From positions 1 through 37,941 of the forward strand of contig JACIVZ010000008.1 in assembly GCA_014361205.1 (NCBI GenBank): DNA of 37,941 bases, in the 5' to 3' direction. Under the pieces are notes generated by a model. That model was given only the letters and a program-made list of their open reading frames with translations. It made no database searches and was not told where the DNA came from. The stretch is from Methanomethylovorans sp. (GTDB lineage: Archaea > Halobacteriota > Methanosarcinia > Methanosarcinales > Methanosarcinaceae). Both the position numbers and the translations under genes were made by a program. Positions within the stretch are counted from its first letter, which is position 1, and the number at the start of each line of letters is the position of its first letter. Below are positions 8,928 to 17,813 of the stretch, in pieces.

Positions 8928-10031
8928 TTAATTGTCTCTCTTACCAGCTATGAATTCGAGGGTCATATTGTAGGCTTCATCGTCAGTGAACTGTTTAGGC
9001 GGGTGCTTCATAAAATATGCAGATGGTGAATAAAGTATGCCTCCAGTACCTCTGTCCAGAGCAAGCCTGCAGCATCTTATGGCATCAATAACAACACCAG
9101 CAGAATTTGGAGAATCTTCTACTGATAAACGTAATTCGATGTTCATTGGAACATCACCGAAAAGTTTTCCTTCCATTCTGAGGAAGCATACTTTATTATC
9201 GTTCTGCCAGGGTACATAATCACTTGGACCTACATGGATGTTGTCATCATCCAGGCGCTCTCCCACCACTGACTGCACAGCTTCTGTCTTTGATTCTTTC
9301 TTAGAGGCAAGCCTATTACGGTTCAGCATGTTAAGGAAGTCGGTGTTCCCTCCAGTGTTTATTTGATATGTTCTTTCAAGCTTCACACCTCTTTTGCGGA
9401 AAAGGTCAACTAAGGTACGATGGGTAATTGTAGCACCGAGCTGAGCTTTGATATCATCACCAATTATTGGAATACCCTTATCCGCAAAACGTGCAGCCCA
9501 TTCCGGTTTGCTTGCAATGAATACAGGCATGTTGTTAATGAAAGCCACGCCTGCCTCGAGGGCACATTCAGCATAGAACTGGGTGGCAAGCTCTGACCCA
9601 ACAGGCATGTAATTCAAAAGTATCTCAGCACCAGAATCTTTCAATTCTTTTACAACCTGTTCTTTTTCAAATTGTTGTTCCTCTGAGATTATGAACCTAC
9701 GTGAATCGGGATAATCTTTCATATGTTCTGAAACTCCGTCCAGCACCTTTCCCATCTTGACGATCACGCCAGTTCTTGGAATATTGCTACAAAAAACAGT
9801 AGTGCAGTTGGGTAAGGCAAAGATTGCTTCAGATACGTCCTTTCCGACTTTTCTAGCATCAATGTCAAAGGCAGCTACAACTTCGATATCGAAAGGCCGG
9901 TACCCGCCCAGATCCCAGTGCATCAGCCCTATGGCATCCTTTGGAGACTTATTTTTATAATATTCAATACCTTGAATGAGCGAACTGGCACAGTTGCCAA
10001 TCCCGGCAATAGCTATCTTAATTTTGCCCAT
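8928..10031 (-). CDS. ino1: Inositol-1-phosphate synthase
   Basis: Converts glucose-6-phosphate to L-myo-inositol-1-phosphate with NAD+. This feeds archaeal inositol phospholipids and, in some species, inositol-based solutes. The 367-residue sequence opens with IAIAGIGNCASSLIQGIEYY, the Rossmann NAD-binding loop, and has AFDIDARKVGKD, the lysine-bearing GDDIKAQLGATITHR and NTGGNTDFLNML, all typical of the short archaeal/actinobacterial form. GAGGT precedes the ATG at 10031. It is co-transcribed with the DUF429 gene. Confidence 0.93.
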   Translation of the reverse strand: MGKIKIAIAGIGNCASSLIQGIEYYKNKSPKDAIGLMHWDLGGYRPFDIEVVAAFDIDARKVGKDVSEAIFALPNCTTVFCSNIPRTGVIVKMGKVLDGVSEHMKDYPDSRRFIISEEQQFEKEQVVKELKDSGAEILLNYMPVGSELATQFYAECALEAGVAFINNMPVFIASKPEWAARFADKGIPIIGDDIKAQLGATITHRTLVDLFRKRGVKLERTYQINTGGNTDFLNMLNRNRLASKKESKTEAVQSVVGERLDDDNIHVGPSDYVPWQNDNKVCFLRMEGKLFGDVPMNIELRLSVEDSPNSAGVVIDAIRCCRLALDRGTGGILYSPSAYFMKHPPKQFTDDEAYNMTLEFIAGKRDN

Positions 10032-10341
10032 TAGATTACCTCATGATCAAAAGAATTGAAGAATATGATATCATTTAATAAATTTAAACTCCATAATGGA
10101 AACGGGGTAATAAAAAGGTTTCTGAATACATGTATTCATCGGCTTACTTTTCCAGTAATTTGGTATATCTTTATTCATTATTGTATATGTATTCGAAAGT
10201 TATATAATTTGACAGGTTCTAATATCAGCAGGGGGCTTCTGCAAATTTGTCTTCAGTCATGTATATCTTATCTATTTATTGGTATGCATATGGACTTACA
10301 GGCAACAAACTTTGAGATTAATTACATGGAGATGGATTATA
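10032..10341. promoter_or_regulatory. Divergent promoter region, ino1 / rubrerythrin
   Basis: About 310 bases without a gene. On the plus strand GTTATATAATTT (10199-10210) is a TATA-like box that would give the rubrerythrin transcript a leader of about 100 bases. AT-rich sequence near 10060-10090 could serve ino1. I see no clear operator or hairpin. Confidence 0.35.
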
Positions 10342-10833
10342 ATGAAAGATGTATTACAAGAGATATCTGAAGAACTCGATCAACTAAGTACAGTGGAAGA
10401 AGCCATTGATGTGGCTATCAAGCTTGAAGAAGACGGAAGAGCATACTATTTAAATAAAGCAGAAACAATGACAAATCCGGCTGCCCGTGAACTTTATACT
10501 TTTCTTGCAGATGAAGAGAAAAAACACGCTGAAATGCTGAGGAGATTCAAAAATGGTGATAAAACTGTGTCACATGTTGAGCACCATTTTCCAGATTTTA
10601 CCCCTTCACTGACTCAGGAATTCTCAGACAAAAAACTTGAAGAGATAGGGATTCTGCTTGCAGCCCTGCGTTTTGAGTATAAAAGTGAGTATTTCTATAT
10701 GGAACTTGGAAGGAGGGCAACAGATCCAGAACAAAAAGAGTTTTTTGACAACATAGCTGCAGCAGAAAGAGGACATTACAGACTTATATATGAAATGTTA
10801 CAGATTGCTACAGAGTTCAGGATGCAGACATAA
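10342..10833 (+). CDS. Rubrerythrin-like diiron protein without rubredoxin domain
   Basis: A 163-residue ferritin-like four-helix protein. Diiron ligands appear in KLEEDGRAYY (first helix), ADEEKKHAEM (second), EYKSEYFYMELG (third) and AAAERGHYRLIYEM (fourth). The C-terminal rubredoxin domain of true rubrerythrin is absent, so it needs an outside electron donor. Likely a peroxide reductase. ATG 10342 is chosen over an earlier in-frame ATG (10279) because GGAG stands ten bases ahead and the family N-terminus fits. Followed after 12 bases by fprA. Confidence 0.87.
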   Translation: MKDVLQEISEELDQLSTVEEAIDVAIKLEEDGRAYYLNKAETMTNPAARELYTFLADEEKKHAEMLRRFKNGDKTVSHVEHHFPDFTPSLTQEFSDKKLEEIGILLAALRFEYKSEYFYMELGRRATDPEQKEFFDNIAAAERGHYRLIYEMLQIATEFRMQT

Positions 10834-10845
10834 GGGGCGATATTA

Positions 10846-12048
10846 TTGGCAAACGAAATACAACCTGTTAAAATATCCGATGGCATATACTGGGTAGGTG
10901 TTGTTGACTGGAACCTGCGTGATTTTCATGGATATGAGACACCAAAAGGCGGAAGCTACAATGCATATTTGATAGTTGATGAGAAAATAACTCTTATAGA
11001 TACTGTAAAAGCGCCATTTTTTGAAGAAATGCTGGGCAGAATTTCTCAGATAGTGGATCCATCTAAAATAGACTATATAGTATCCAATCATGTAGAAATG
11101 GATCATTCCAGTTCCTTGCCATTTATGATGAATGTAGCTGCGAAAGCAAAAATTGTCTGTTCAGCTAAAGGGAAAAAGGGGTTATTTGAACATTATAGGG
11201 AAATGGGTTTTGAAAACTGGGATATACAGGTTGTGAAAACCGGAGATGAGATAAGCGTTGGAAAAAGGACAATGCAGTTCATTGAAGTGGTGATGCTCCA
11301 CTGGCCAGACAGCATGCACACATACCTTAAGGAAGATTGTATACTCTTCTCTAACGACGCATTTGGACAGCATATAGCCACCTCAGAAAGATTCGAAGAT
11401 CAGGTGGAAGGCGTGATGGAAGATGCAGAGATCTATTATGCCAATATCCTTATGCCATTTGGAAAGCAAGTGCTTGTTTATGCTGAAAAGGTGAAGCAGA
11501 TGGGGCTTAAGTTCAACATGATAGCCCCTGCACATGGAGTTATATGGAGAAAGGAACCTGAAAGAATTATTGAAGCCTATGTTAAATGGGCTAATGCTGA
11601 GGCAAAACCGTCAGTATTGATAGTATATGATACTATGTGGAACAGCACTGAGATAATGGCAAAGGAGATTCTTGAAGGTGTGCAGTCTGCAGGAGTTGAT
11701 GTTAAATTGAGAAACCTGCGAAAGAATGACTGGAGCAAAATAATAAAGGAACTTATGGATGCTTCTGTGGTTGCTATAGGATCACCCACATTAAACAATG
11801 GTATGTTCTTTACGGTTGCAGGGTTTCTTAATTATATGAAAGGTTTACGGCCAAAGGGCAAGAAGTTTTTCGTTTTCGGTTCATATGGCTGGGGCGGTGG
11901 TGCAGTCAAAGGAATTGAAAAAGAACTCACAGAATCAGGTTTTGAAATTGCAGAACCTGGATTTCAGGTAAACTTCAGACCATTTGAAGAGGATAAAGCA
12001 AAGTGCAGGGAGATTGGTAACCGACTTGCATCCCTTGCAAAGAAATAA
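10846..12048 (+). CDS. fprA: Flavodiiron protein FprA (F420H2 oxidase)
   Basis: Reduces oxygen to water, in methanogens with F420H2 as donor. Residues 1-250 form the metallo-beta-lactamase domain with diiron ligands in NHVEMDHSS (H82, E84, D86, H87), later HWPDSMHTY, SNDAFGQH and APAHGVIWR. Residues 255-400 are the flavodoxin domain (VLIVYDTMWNSTEIMA, GSPTLNNGMFF, GSYGWGGG). Size and order are typical. The start is TTG at 10846 with AGGGG eight bases ahead. It follows the rubrerythrin-like gene and precedes an FTR gene, giving an oxygen-defence set. Confidence 0.95.
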   Translation: MANEIQPVKISDGIYWVGVVDWNLRDFHGYETPKGGSYNAYLIVDEKITLIDTVKAPFFEEMLGRISQIVDPSKIDYIVSNHVEMDHSSSLPFMMNVAAKAKIVCSAKGKKGLFEHYREMGFENWDIQVVKTGDEISVGKRTMQFIEVVMLHWPDSMHTYLKEDCILFSNDAFGQHIATSERFEDQVEGVMEDAEIYYANILMPFGKQVLVYAEKVKQMGLKFNMIAPAHGVIWRKEPERIIEAYVKWANAEAKPSVLIVYDTMWNSTEIMAKEILEGVQSAGVDVKLRNLRKNDWSKIIKELMDASVVAIGSPTLNNGMFFTVAGFLNYMKGLRPKGKKFFVFGSYGWGGGAVKGIEKELTESGFEIAEPGFQVNFRPFEEDKAKCREIGNRLASLAKK

Positions 12049-12095
12049 ATTGTAGTGTAAATAATAGTAATTAGTAATAACAAAGGAGTGTTAAC

Positions 12096-12371
12096 GTGAG
12101 ATTCGATACCCCACTTGAAGAGGAGTTTTTTGAAAAGTCCAAGAAGAATGCAATGCTAACAGGCTACAAGCTGAATCCAGACTATGATGTGATAGTTACA
12201 GCTGTGAAAGGAATAGCCAATAATAAAAAACAATATGGAGAATGGTATTGTTTCTGTCAGAAAAGGACTGGCGATAAAGAGGCTGACAAGAAGATAATCT
12301 GTCCATGTGAGGCCAGAAATCGTGATATAGAGATGCGTGGCTCCTGTAAATGTGGGTTATATATAAAATAA
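12096..12371 (+). CDS. Ferredoxin:thioredoxin reductase catalytic chain
   Basis: A 91-residue FTR beta-type protein. The six expected cysteines are present as CFC (52, 54), CPC (69, 71) and CKC (84, 86), which by alignment with the plant/cyanobacterial enzyme give a [4Fe-4S] cluster (52, 69, 71, 84) and the redox disulfide (54, 86). It would pass electrons from ferredoxin to thioredoxin or a similar disulfide protein. No variable (alpha) subunit gene is adjacent, as is usual in archaea. GTG start with AAGGAGT upstream. Confidence 0.9.
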   Translation: MRFDTPLEEEFFEKSKKNAMLTGYKLNPDYDVIVTAVKGIANNKKQYGEWYCFCQKRTGDKEADKKIICPCEARNRDIEMRGSCKCGLYIK

Positions 12372-12502
12372 TATTATATGATATATTTTATGTATTAATT
12401 TTTGTTTTTTGTTCGGGTCTTTTCTTTCAATATAATTCTACTAATAACATTAGCTAATATATGTTAATTATTCATCTGAGTTTGTACAAAGGCCAGCAAA
12501 TA

Positions 12503-12546
12503 CTTATATAGGACGTTACTAAATTCCTTTATTAGTTACGGGGGTT
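12503..12546 (+). promoter_or_regulatory. Promoter and ribosome binding site of the PAS gene
   Basis: CTTATATA (12503-12510) is a clear TATA box with an expected start near 12533, followed by GGGGGTT at 12540-12546. This spacing fits translation from GTG 12554 better than from GTG 12548. Confidence 0.5.
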
Positions 12547-12553
12547 TGTGATA

Positions 12554-13006
12554 GTGGAATATAATGCTGATGAGAATGCATGTAATGTCGGTAGAGAATT
12601 AAATACTGAGGAATTGCTCGATTACCTTGAGAAACAGAAAAATTCATTTCAGAAACTAAAAATTCTGGAATCAATCATCAATAGCAGTCCATTTATCGCT
12701 CTTTCAAGAGATATTCAAAGGGATTTTTCCATTACCTTCATTTCTGAAAATATTTCAAGATTCGGTTACAAAGCAGAAGATTTCGGGTGCAGGATGGCAT
12801 ATGAAGATATCATAAAACCAGATGAACGTGAATATGTGAAGCTGGAATTAATAGAGAACTGCAATGAAGGTAGTAAATGTCTTACACTTAAATACAATAT
12901 TATGACTAAGAACGGAGAGTTAAAGCCAGTAGAAGAAAAAACTTACATCCATCGTGATCTTCAAGGAAATCCCAAATACCTTTATAGCATTGTATTTGAA
13001 AGATAA
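12554..13006 (+). CDS. Stand-alone PAS domain protein
   Basis: About 150 residues: a short charged N-terminal helix (ELLDYLEKQKNSFQKLKILE, possibly coiled coil) and one PAS domain with IINSSPFIALSRD, ITFISENISRFGYKAEDF, YEDIIKPDEREYV and the closing sheet YNIMTKNGELKPVEEKT. No kinase, output or DNA-binding domain follows, so it would act through a partner protein. No heme or flavin ligand can be read with confidence. Two in-frame GTG starts exist (12548, 12554); the second has the better spacing to GGGGG. It is a single gene with its own TATA box. Confidence 0.8.
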   Translation: MEYNADENACNVGRELNTEELLDYLEKQKNSFQKLKILESIINSSPFIALSRDIQRDFSITFISENISRFGYKAEDFGCRMAYEDIIKPDEREYVKLELIENCNEGSKCLTLKYNIMTKNGELKPVEEKTYIHRDLQGNPKYLYSIVFER

Positions 13007-13084
13007 CTAAATATGCCTAAATTGTAAAGTTTGATTTTGTTACAATTACGGCAGTATACTGCAAAAGAGTTGTTGCAGAGGTGA

Positions 13085-13442
13085 GACATCATAGACATAA
13101 CTTTCAGAAAAAAGAGGTCTATATCTGCAAATGGCGAAGCTTCCTTACTCAATACCGCTGTTTTTCTTACAAGATGTAATATTGATGTGAGTTTGGTTAG
13201 TGATTTCTCGATAAGTAGGTTCTATGATACATGAATTGTTGGAATTCAATGGCGTAAATACTGCTAATATCCACAGTATGCTTTCGCTTTGTTATGATAA
13301 CCTTTATATTAATGTAAGTATTAATGAAAGGACGTGGAAATTTATAATTACAGCTGCTGCAATCTTTGGCACTAATGTGCGCACACTTACTGAGAACTAT
13401 AGTTTAATGGATTTTGCATCGAAATTCAAGCAGGGAAAATGA
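13085..13442 (+). pseudogene. Probable relic of a PfkB-type carbohydrate kinase (N-terminal part)
   Basis: Two overlapping frames together read like the first ~110 residues of a PfkB kinase. The frame from 13085 gives GEASLLNTAVFLTRCNIDVS and LVSDFSISRFYD, then stops at 13234. A frame one base later (from 13224) continues MIHELLEFNGVNTANI and CYDNLYINVSINERTWKFI. This follows the family order (G-x-x-x-NTA-x-x-L-x-R-x-x-x-D-V, then I-x-x-L-x-x-x-GVNT). The catalytic C-terminal two thirds is missing; the second frame ends exactly at the ATPase start codon. GAGGTGAG precedes ATC 13088. The alternative is a small separate 72-residue protein at 13224-13442. Confidence 0.4.
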
Positions 13443-16124
13443 ATGCATACTGATGAAGCTTTTTTAAAATATGAGAGTTCTCGGGAAGGTTTGTCAAATG
13501 AAGAAGCCAAAAAAAGGCTTTCAATATACGGACCTAATCAGCTTGAGGAAAAAAACAAGGTAACTCCTTTCAAGGTTTTAATACGACAGCTTTCTAATGT
13601 AATTGTGTGGGTACTGGCTGCAGCAGCAATTATAGCTTTAATGGCTCATGAGGTAATCAATTTCTGGGCTATAAATGTCATAATTCTTTTTGTTATATTG
13701 ATGGGCTTCCTGCAGGAATATAGGGCAGAAAAGGCAATGGAAGCTCTTCGAAAGTTTGTGCAGCCAGTCACAAGGGTACGCAGGAATGGGACACTTAAGG
13801 AAATCTCTTCCATGGATGTAGTACCTGGCGATATACTTGTACTTGAAAGCGGAGACATGGTGCCCGCTGATGCTCTTATTATAGAGATGGTTGGATTGAG
13901 GGTGGAAGAAGCGGCTCTGACTGGAGAAAGCAGGCCGGTAAATAAAGATAAAGATGATTTTATTTATGCAGGCACTCAGGTAGTCCATGGCAAATGTACA
14001 GCACTTGTGACATCCACAGGAATGAAAACAAAACTTGGAGAAATAGCAGGGTTGGTACAGCAGGAAGAGGAAACTACACCTCTGCAGGAAAAAATAGAAA
14101 AACTTGCTCGTACACTTGCTGTTATAGCTTTAACAGCTTCACTTGTTACTTTATTTATGGGTATCTCAAAGGGAGCACCAGTTACAGAGATGCTCTTGAT
14201 AGCTATTGCGCTGGCAGTGGCGGCAGTTCCCGAAGGACTTCCTCTTACAATGACAATCACTCTTGCAAATGGTATGCGTCATATGGCTAAACAGAATGCC
14301 ATAATCAGAAAAATGCTGGGTGTGGAAACACTGGGTTCTGTTACCGTAATCTGTACTGATAAAACAGGAACTCTTACTCGTAACGAGATGGTTGTCAGAA
14401 AGATTGTGTTGCCTGGAAAAGAACTGGATGTTACAGGAGTGGGATATGAACCCATTGGGTCAATCCTTTATGGCAGGACGCCTATTGATGTTGAAAATGA
14501 GAAGGGACTGGAACTGTTGCTCAGAGCCGGTGCTTTGTGTAATAACGCTGCACTGGAAGAATCGAACAACGAATGGAAAGGTGTCGGGGACCCTACGGAA
14601 ATCGCCCTGTTGGTGGCTGCAGCTAAAGCAGGGATATGGAAGCAAGAAATGGACGATGAGCTTCCAAGGTTGCAGGAGGTGATATTTACATCCGAAAGGA
14701 AGATGATGAGCACACTGCACGAGGCGCAGGATCAGGAAATCGCCTTTACAAAAGGTGCTCCGGAAATGGTGCTTGACAGGTGTACGCGCATATATGGTCC
14801 TTCGGGAGTGCGGGCTCTTGCGGAGCAAGACAGAGAGGAGATGCTGGAGAAGAACCGTGAGCTTGCGCAGAGAACATACCGTGTGCTTGCCCTGGCGTAC
14901 AGGTCGCTGAACAGTAAGAGCGAGGAGCTTGAGAAAGATATGATCTTCCTCGGACTTGTGGCTATGCTGGATCCACCCCGTGAAGAAGCAAAAAAAGCAA
15001 TTGAAACCTGTCATAGGGCAGGGATTAAGGTTGTCATGATCACAGGGGACAATCAGGAAACAGCAAAGGCAATTGCCAGGGACATTGGCCTTTCTGATGG
15101 TACTGTGTGCCTGGACAATATAACTGATGAGAAGATAAGGGACATTGTGGCTGACGGCGCCATCACCGGCACTGAACTTGACGAACTGGATGATGAAGAG
15201 TTCAGGAGCGTGGTGGAAGGAATCAACATCTACGCAAGAGCAAGGCCGGAACAGAAGCTCAGGATAATCCGAGCGTTGCAGGAAAAAGGACATGTGGTGG
15301 CTATGACAGGCGATGGGGTCAATGATGCTCCTGCCTTGCGTAAAGCAGACATAGGGGTAGCGATGGGTGTCAAAGGTACGGATGTGGCACGGGAAGCCAG
15401 TGTAATGGTGCTACAGGATGACAACTTTGCAACTATTGTGGAGGCTGTGAAGAGGGGAAGGGGCATATATGCAAACATAGAGAAGTTCACCACGTACCTG
15501 GTATCCCGTAACTTCACGGAGATTATGCTGATCCTTATTGCAATAATCCTTCTGGGTTTCAACTACATACCCTTGCTGGCTCTACAGATCCTTTTTATCA
15601 ATATGTTTAATGAGGTCATACCTGCTATTTCTTTGGGTATGGACCCTATAAGAGATAGCATCATGTACAAAAAACCCCGTGACCCAAAAGAGGAGATATT
15701 GAACAGGAGGAACCTGACACTTGTGATCAGTATAGCACTTACCATGAGCATTATATCGTTCCTCGTGTTCCTTTTGGCTGATCCTTTTGCAGATGTGCAA
15801 AAGGCAAGAACCCTCACTTTTCTGACCATTGTCAGCATGGCACTATTCGTACCTAACGCCTTCAGGTCTCTTGACGAGCCCGCCATAAAGATGGGACTTT
15901 TATCCAACAGACTGATGCTGGGTGGAATGCTCATTACCTTGCTCCTGATCCTATCTGTGGTGTACATACCGCTGTTCCAGCTGGTCTTTGAACTGACTCC
16001 ATTAAGCCTTGAGGATTGGGTGCTGCCTGTGGGAGCTGCTTTCCTGACATTGCTCATAGCCGAGGGCATAAAGCTAGTTGCCAGAGGACGTAAAGAGGAT
16101 GCAGATACAAATATTCAGTGTTGA
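13443..16124 (+). CDS. P-type cation ATPase, P2 (calcium/SERCA-like)
   Basis: An 893-residue membrane pump complete in all core motifs: TGES (160-163, actuator), PEGLP (263-267, M4), phosphorylation site DKTGTLT at Asp306, and the TGDGVNDAP hinge (Asp624, Asp628). An N-terminal cation-ATPase domain and about ten membrane helices are present. In M5, SRNFTE keeps the Asn and Glu of SERCA site residues. In M6, NMFNEVIPAISLG keeps the first Asn but has Asn-Glu where SERCA has Thr-Asp, so calcium is likely but not certain. The 5' end is AT-rich (about 35% GC in the first 60 bases) and the middle much richer (57% at 14761-14820). Confidence 0.93.
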   Translation: MHTDEAFLKYESSREGLSNEEAKKRLSIYGPNQLEEKNKVTPFKVLIRQLSNVIVWVLAAAAIIALMAHEVINFWAINVIILFVILMGFLQEYRAEKAMEALRKFVQPVTRVRRNGTLKEISSMDVVPGDILVLESGDMVPADALIIEMVGLRVEEAALTGESRPVNKDKDDFIYAGTQVVHGKCTALVTSTGMKTKLGEIAGLVQQEEETTPLQEKIEKLARTLAVIALTASLVTLFMGISKGAPVTEMLLIAIALAVAAVPEGLPLTMTITLANGMRHMAKQNAIIRKMLGVETLGSVTVICTDKTGTLTRNEMVVRKIVLPGKELDVTGVGYEPIGSILYGRTPIDVENEKGLELLLRAGALCNNAALEESNNEWKGVGDPTEIALLVAAAKAGIWKQEMDDELPRLQEVIFTSERKMMSTLHEAQDQEIAFTKGAPEMVLDRCTRIYGPSGVRALAEQDREEMLEKNRELAQRTYRVLALAYRSLNSKSEELEKDMIFLGLVAMLDPPREEAKKAIETCHRAGIKVVMITGDNQETAKAIARDIGLSDGTVCLDNITDEKIRDIVADGAITGTELDELDDEEFRSVVEGINIYARARPEQKLRIIRALQEKGHVVAMTGDGVNDAPALRKADIGVAMGVKGTDVAREASVMVLQDDNFATIVEAVKRGRGIYANIEKFTTYLVSRNFTEIMLILIAIILLGFNYIPLLALQILFINMFNEVIPAISLGMDPIRDSIMYKKPRDPKEEILNRRNLTLVISIALTMSIISFLVFLLADPFADVQKARTLTFLTIVSMALFVPNAFRSLDEPAIKMGLLSNRLMLGGMLITLLLILSVVYIPLFQLVFELTPLSLEDWVLPVGAAFLTLLIAEGIKLVARGRKEDADTNIQC

Positions 16125-16162
16125 CCTTCTACGATAACAAGAATTTAAAATAAGATAAAATA

Positions 16163-16198
16163 ATGCATGTGGTCCCTGAGGACCTGTGCATTTCTGTG
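16163..16198. terminator. Hairpin between convergent genes
   Basis: ATGCA (16163-16167) and GGTCC (16171-16175) pair with GGACC (16180-16184) and TGCAT (16187-16191) around a CTGA loop, with a small internal loop between the two stems. It lies between the ATPase and the convergent secreted-protein gene and could end both transcripts. On the plus side TTTCTGT follows, only a weak U-tract. Confidence 0.45.
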
Positions 16199-17032
16199 TC
16201 ACTTCAGTGAACAGGGTACTTTGACATCTAGGTGGATACCATAATAAGCATACTGCGGAACAGTTACTGTAGTGCTGCTACCGGAGATCGTGCCCTTGTA
16301 TGTGGTAAATTTACCTGGGGCAGGATTCTGGGCAGGCGGTACAGCTGCGTATCCCTGAATCTTTAGGTTTTCTTTTACGTCAGCGAAAGATACACCGTTT
16401 TTAAGGTTTATTGTGATAGTCACTTTACCGTTAACAGGCGCCGAGAATGTGGCAGTGCCTACATCTATGGTCTGACCGGCATAGATCTTGACGGTCTTTT
16501 TTGTACCTTCGTATTTAGTATATGTGGCCCAGTTACCCTTGGAAACGTATCTATATACCAGGGGTATATTGCCATTTGCTGCCCAGGCGGTTTCGCCCCT
16601 ATAGCAGATATCATTTTTCTTGTTCACGAAATTTTTGCCAGTAGCACTACGATATGAGGACGATATAGTCACTACATAGAAGCTTGTTGCTGGATAAAGG
16701 CCTCCTGTAAGCTGGCTCCAACCAGATCTTACTTCCTCATACACATAATATTTACCATAATTATCAAACTTAAAACAGTATTTTCCATCCACACCTGTAG
16801 TTGTTTGAGCTAGATAGCCGGGTACGTTAGGGCCCGGGACCGTACCTGCAGGCACTGGCTGGTTAAACAGATATATGGTCCAGCCCGAGACTGGATGTTT
16901 GACAAAGGAGGTACCATCACATACTTCTTCATATTTATATCCGCATATTTCACAAGCACTTGCTACAGACATGCAACATATTATGGCAACTGCTGCAAGC
17001 AAAAAAATCATTATTCTGTCTATTGATCTCAT
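16199..17032 (-). CDS. Secreted protein with SdrD/Cna-B-like beta domain
   Basis: 277 residues with a clear N-terminal signal peptide (about residues 1-26, ending SVASA). Residues ~45-110 resemble an SdrD/Cna-B prealbumin-like domain: SGWTIYLFNQPVPAG, TTTGVDGKYCFKFDNYGKYYVYEE. A second beta-rich region follows, with the stretch VDVGTATFSAPVNGKVTITI-like strands toward the end. Cys27 and Cys30 stand just after the signal cleavage site, with Cys38 and others later. No membrane anchor or sorting signal is visible at the C-terminus. Probably an extracellular surface protein; function unknown. GGAGG eleven bases from the ATG. Confidence 0.7.
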   Translation of the reverse strand: MRSIDRIMIFLLAAVAIICCMSVASACEICGYKYEEVCDGTSFVKHPVSGWTIYLFNQPVPAGTVPGPNVPGYLAQTTTGVDGKYCFKFDNYGKYYVYEEVRSGWSQLTGGLYPATSFYVVTISSSYRSATGKNFVNKKNDICYRGETAWAANGNIPLVYRYVSKGNWATYTKYEGTKKTVKIYAGQTIDVGTATFSAPVNGKVTITINLKNGVSFADVKENLKIQGYAAVPPAQNPAPGKFTTYKGTISGSSTTVTVPQYAYYGIHLDVKVPCSLK

Positions 17033-17813
17033 ATTCCTTCCTCCACTCTCTGACGAACATTATTGATCTGTGAATGGATCTTAGATTGTTCTTTTTAATC
17101 TCTCCTCAAAAACATAGCCCACAAAGAACCGGAAGAACTTGCTTGTGTTTATGATCTGTATGCAGAGACTATCGAACTTCCCCCACAGAAGCTTTTCCGG
17201 CCAGTAAAAAACTAAAATGCTCAAATAGACCCTTAGTCCGATCCGCAAGAGCATCATTAAAAGGGCTTTGCTTTTATTTCAAGGTAGTTTGCTAAAATAT
17301 TTCTTGAAACTGCTATATATAACTACCCAAATAAAATATAAATGCTTTATTTAGTTGAGCCAGATAAAACTTCTTTTTGTGATGGGATATAGTGTTGTTT
17401 TCTGACCTGGACCATAATGTTCTACTGAAAGTGTGGACCCTGAGGAGATACCTCATATAAATCTTTCAGGCTGACTGCTCCTTATATTTTGGGGTGTGTA
17501 CCACCTGGGAAGAGGTATTATGGACAAGAGTTCCGTGAGTTGAAAACAGGGATATTTTTCGGGAAGTAAGGCCTTGATGGTCAGCCTGCGGCTTGCCATG
17601 AACATTAGATCCTTCCTGCTGAAGTTCATTAACTTGACCTTCCTGGTGTTTGTGTCCTTGTGGCCAGATGGTGCAGAGAGCTGCGAAATTGCCGGAACAC
17701 TATAATAAATATATATAAATTTATGAAAATTATAGCCTATAGATTTCATTAATTGTAAAGTTCATACAATATATATATCTGGCCATTAGCATCTATCAGC
17801 AAAGGGTGTTATC
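17033..17813. other. Long intergenic region with coding-like fragments
   Basis: About 780 bases without a convincing gene. One 38-codon stretch on the plus strand (ending near 17214) reads like protein (EPEELACVYDLYAETIELPP, then QKLFRPVKN) but lies between stops with no start. A GC-richer block at about 17460-17700 is open on the minus strand for 98 codons and nearly open on the plus strand, without a recognisable family. TATA-like sequences occur at 17314-17350 and before the subtilase gene. Together these look like gene debris. Confidence 0.4.
17768..17808 (+). promoter_or_regulatory. Subtilase promoter and ribosome binding site
   Basis: AATATATATATCT (17768-17780) is a TATA-type box about 40 bases before the ATG at 17814, and AAAGGGTG (17801-17808) is the ribosome binding site. 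The leader would be very short. Confidence 0.45.

Noticed and set aside
14460-15293. 277-codon minus-strand frame inside the ATPase gene
   Set aside because: Shadow of the conserved nucleotide-binding region; no start signal.
17453-17749. 98-codon minus-strand frame in the gap before the subtilase
   Set aside because: No ribosome binding site and no recognisable family; listed only as part of the intergenic debris.
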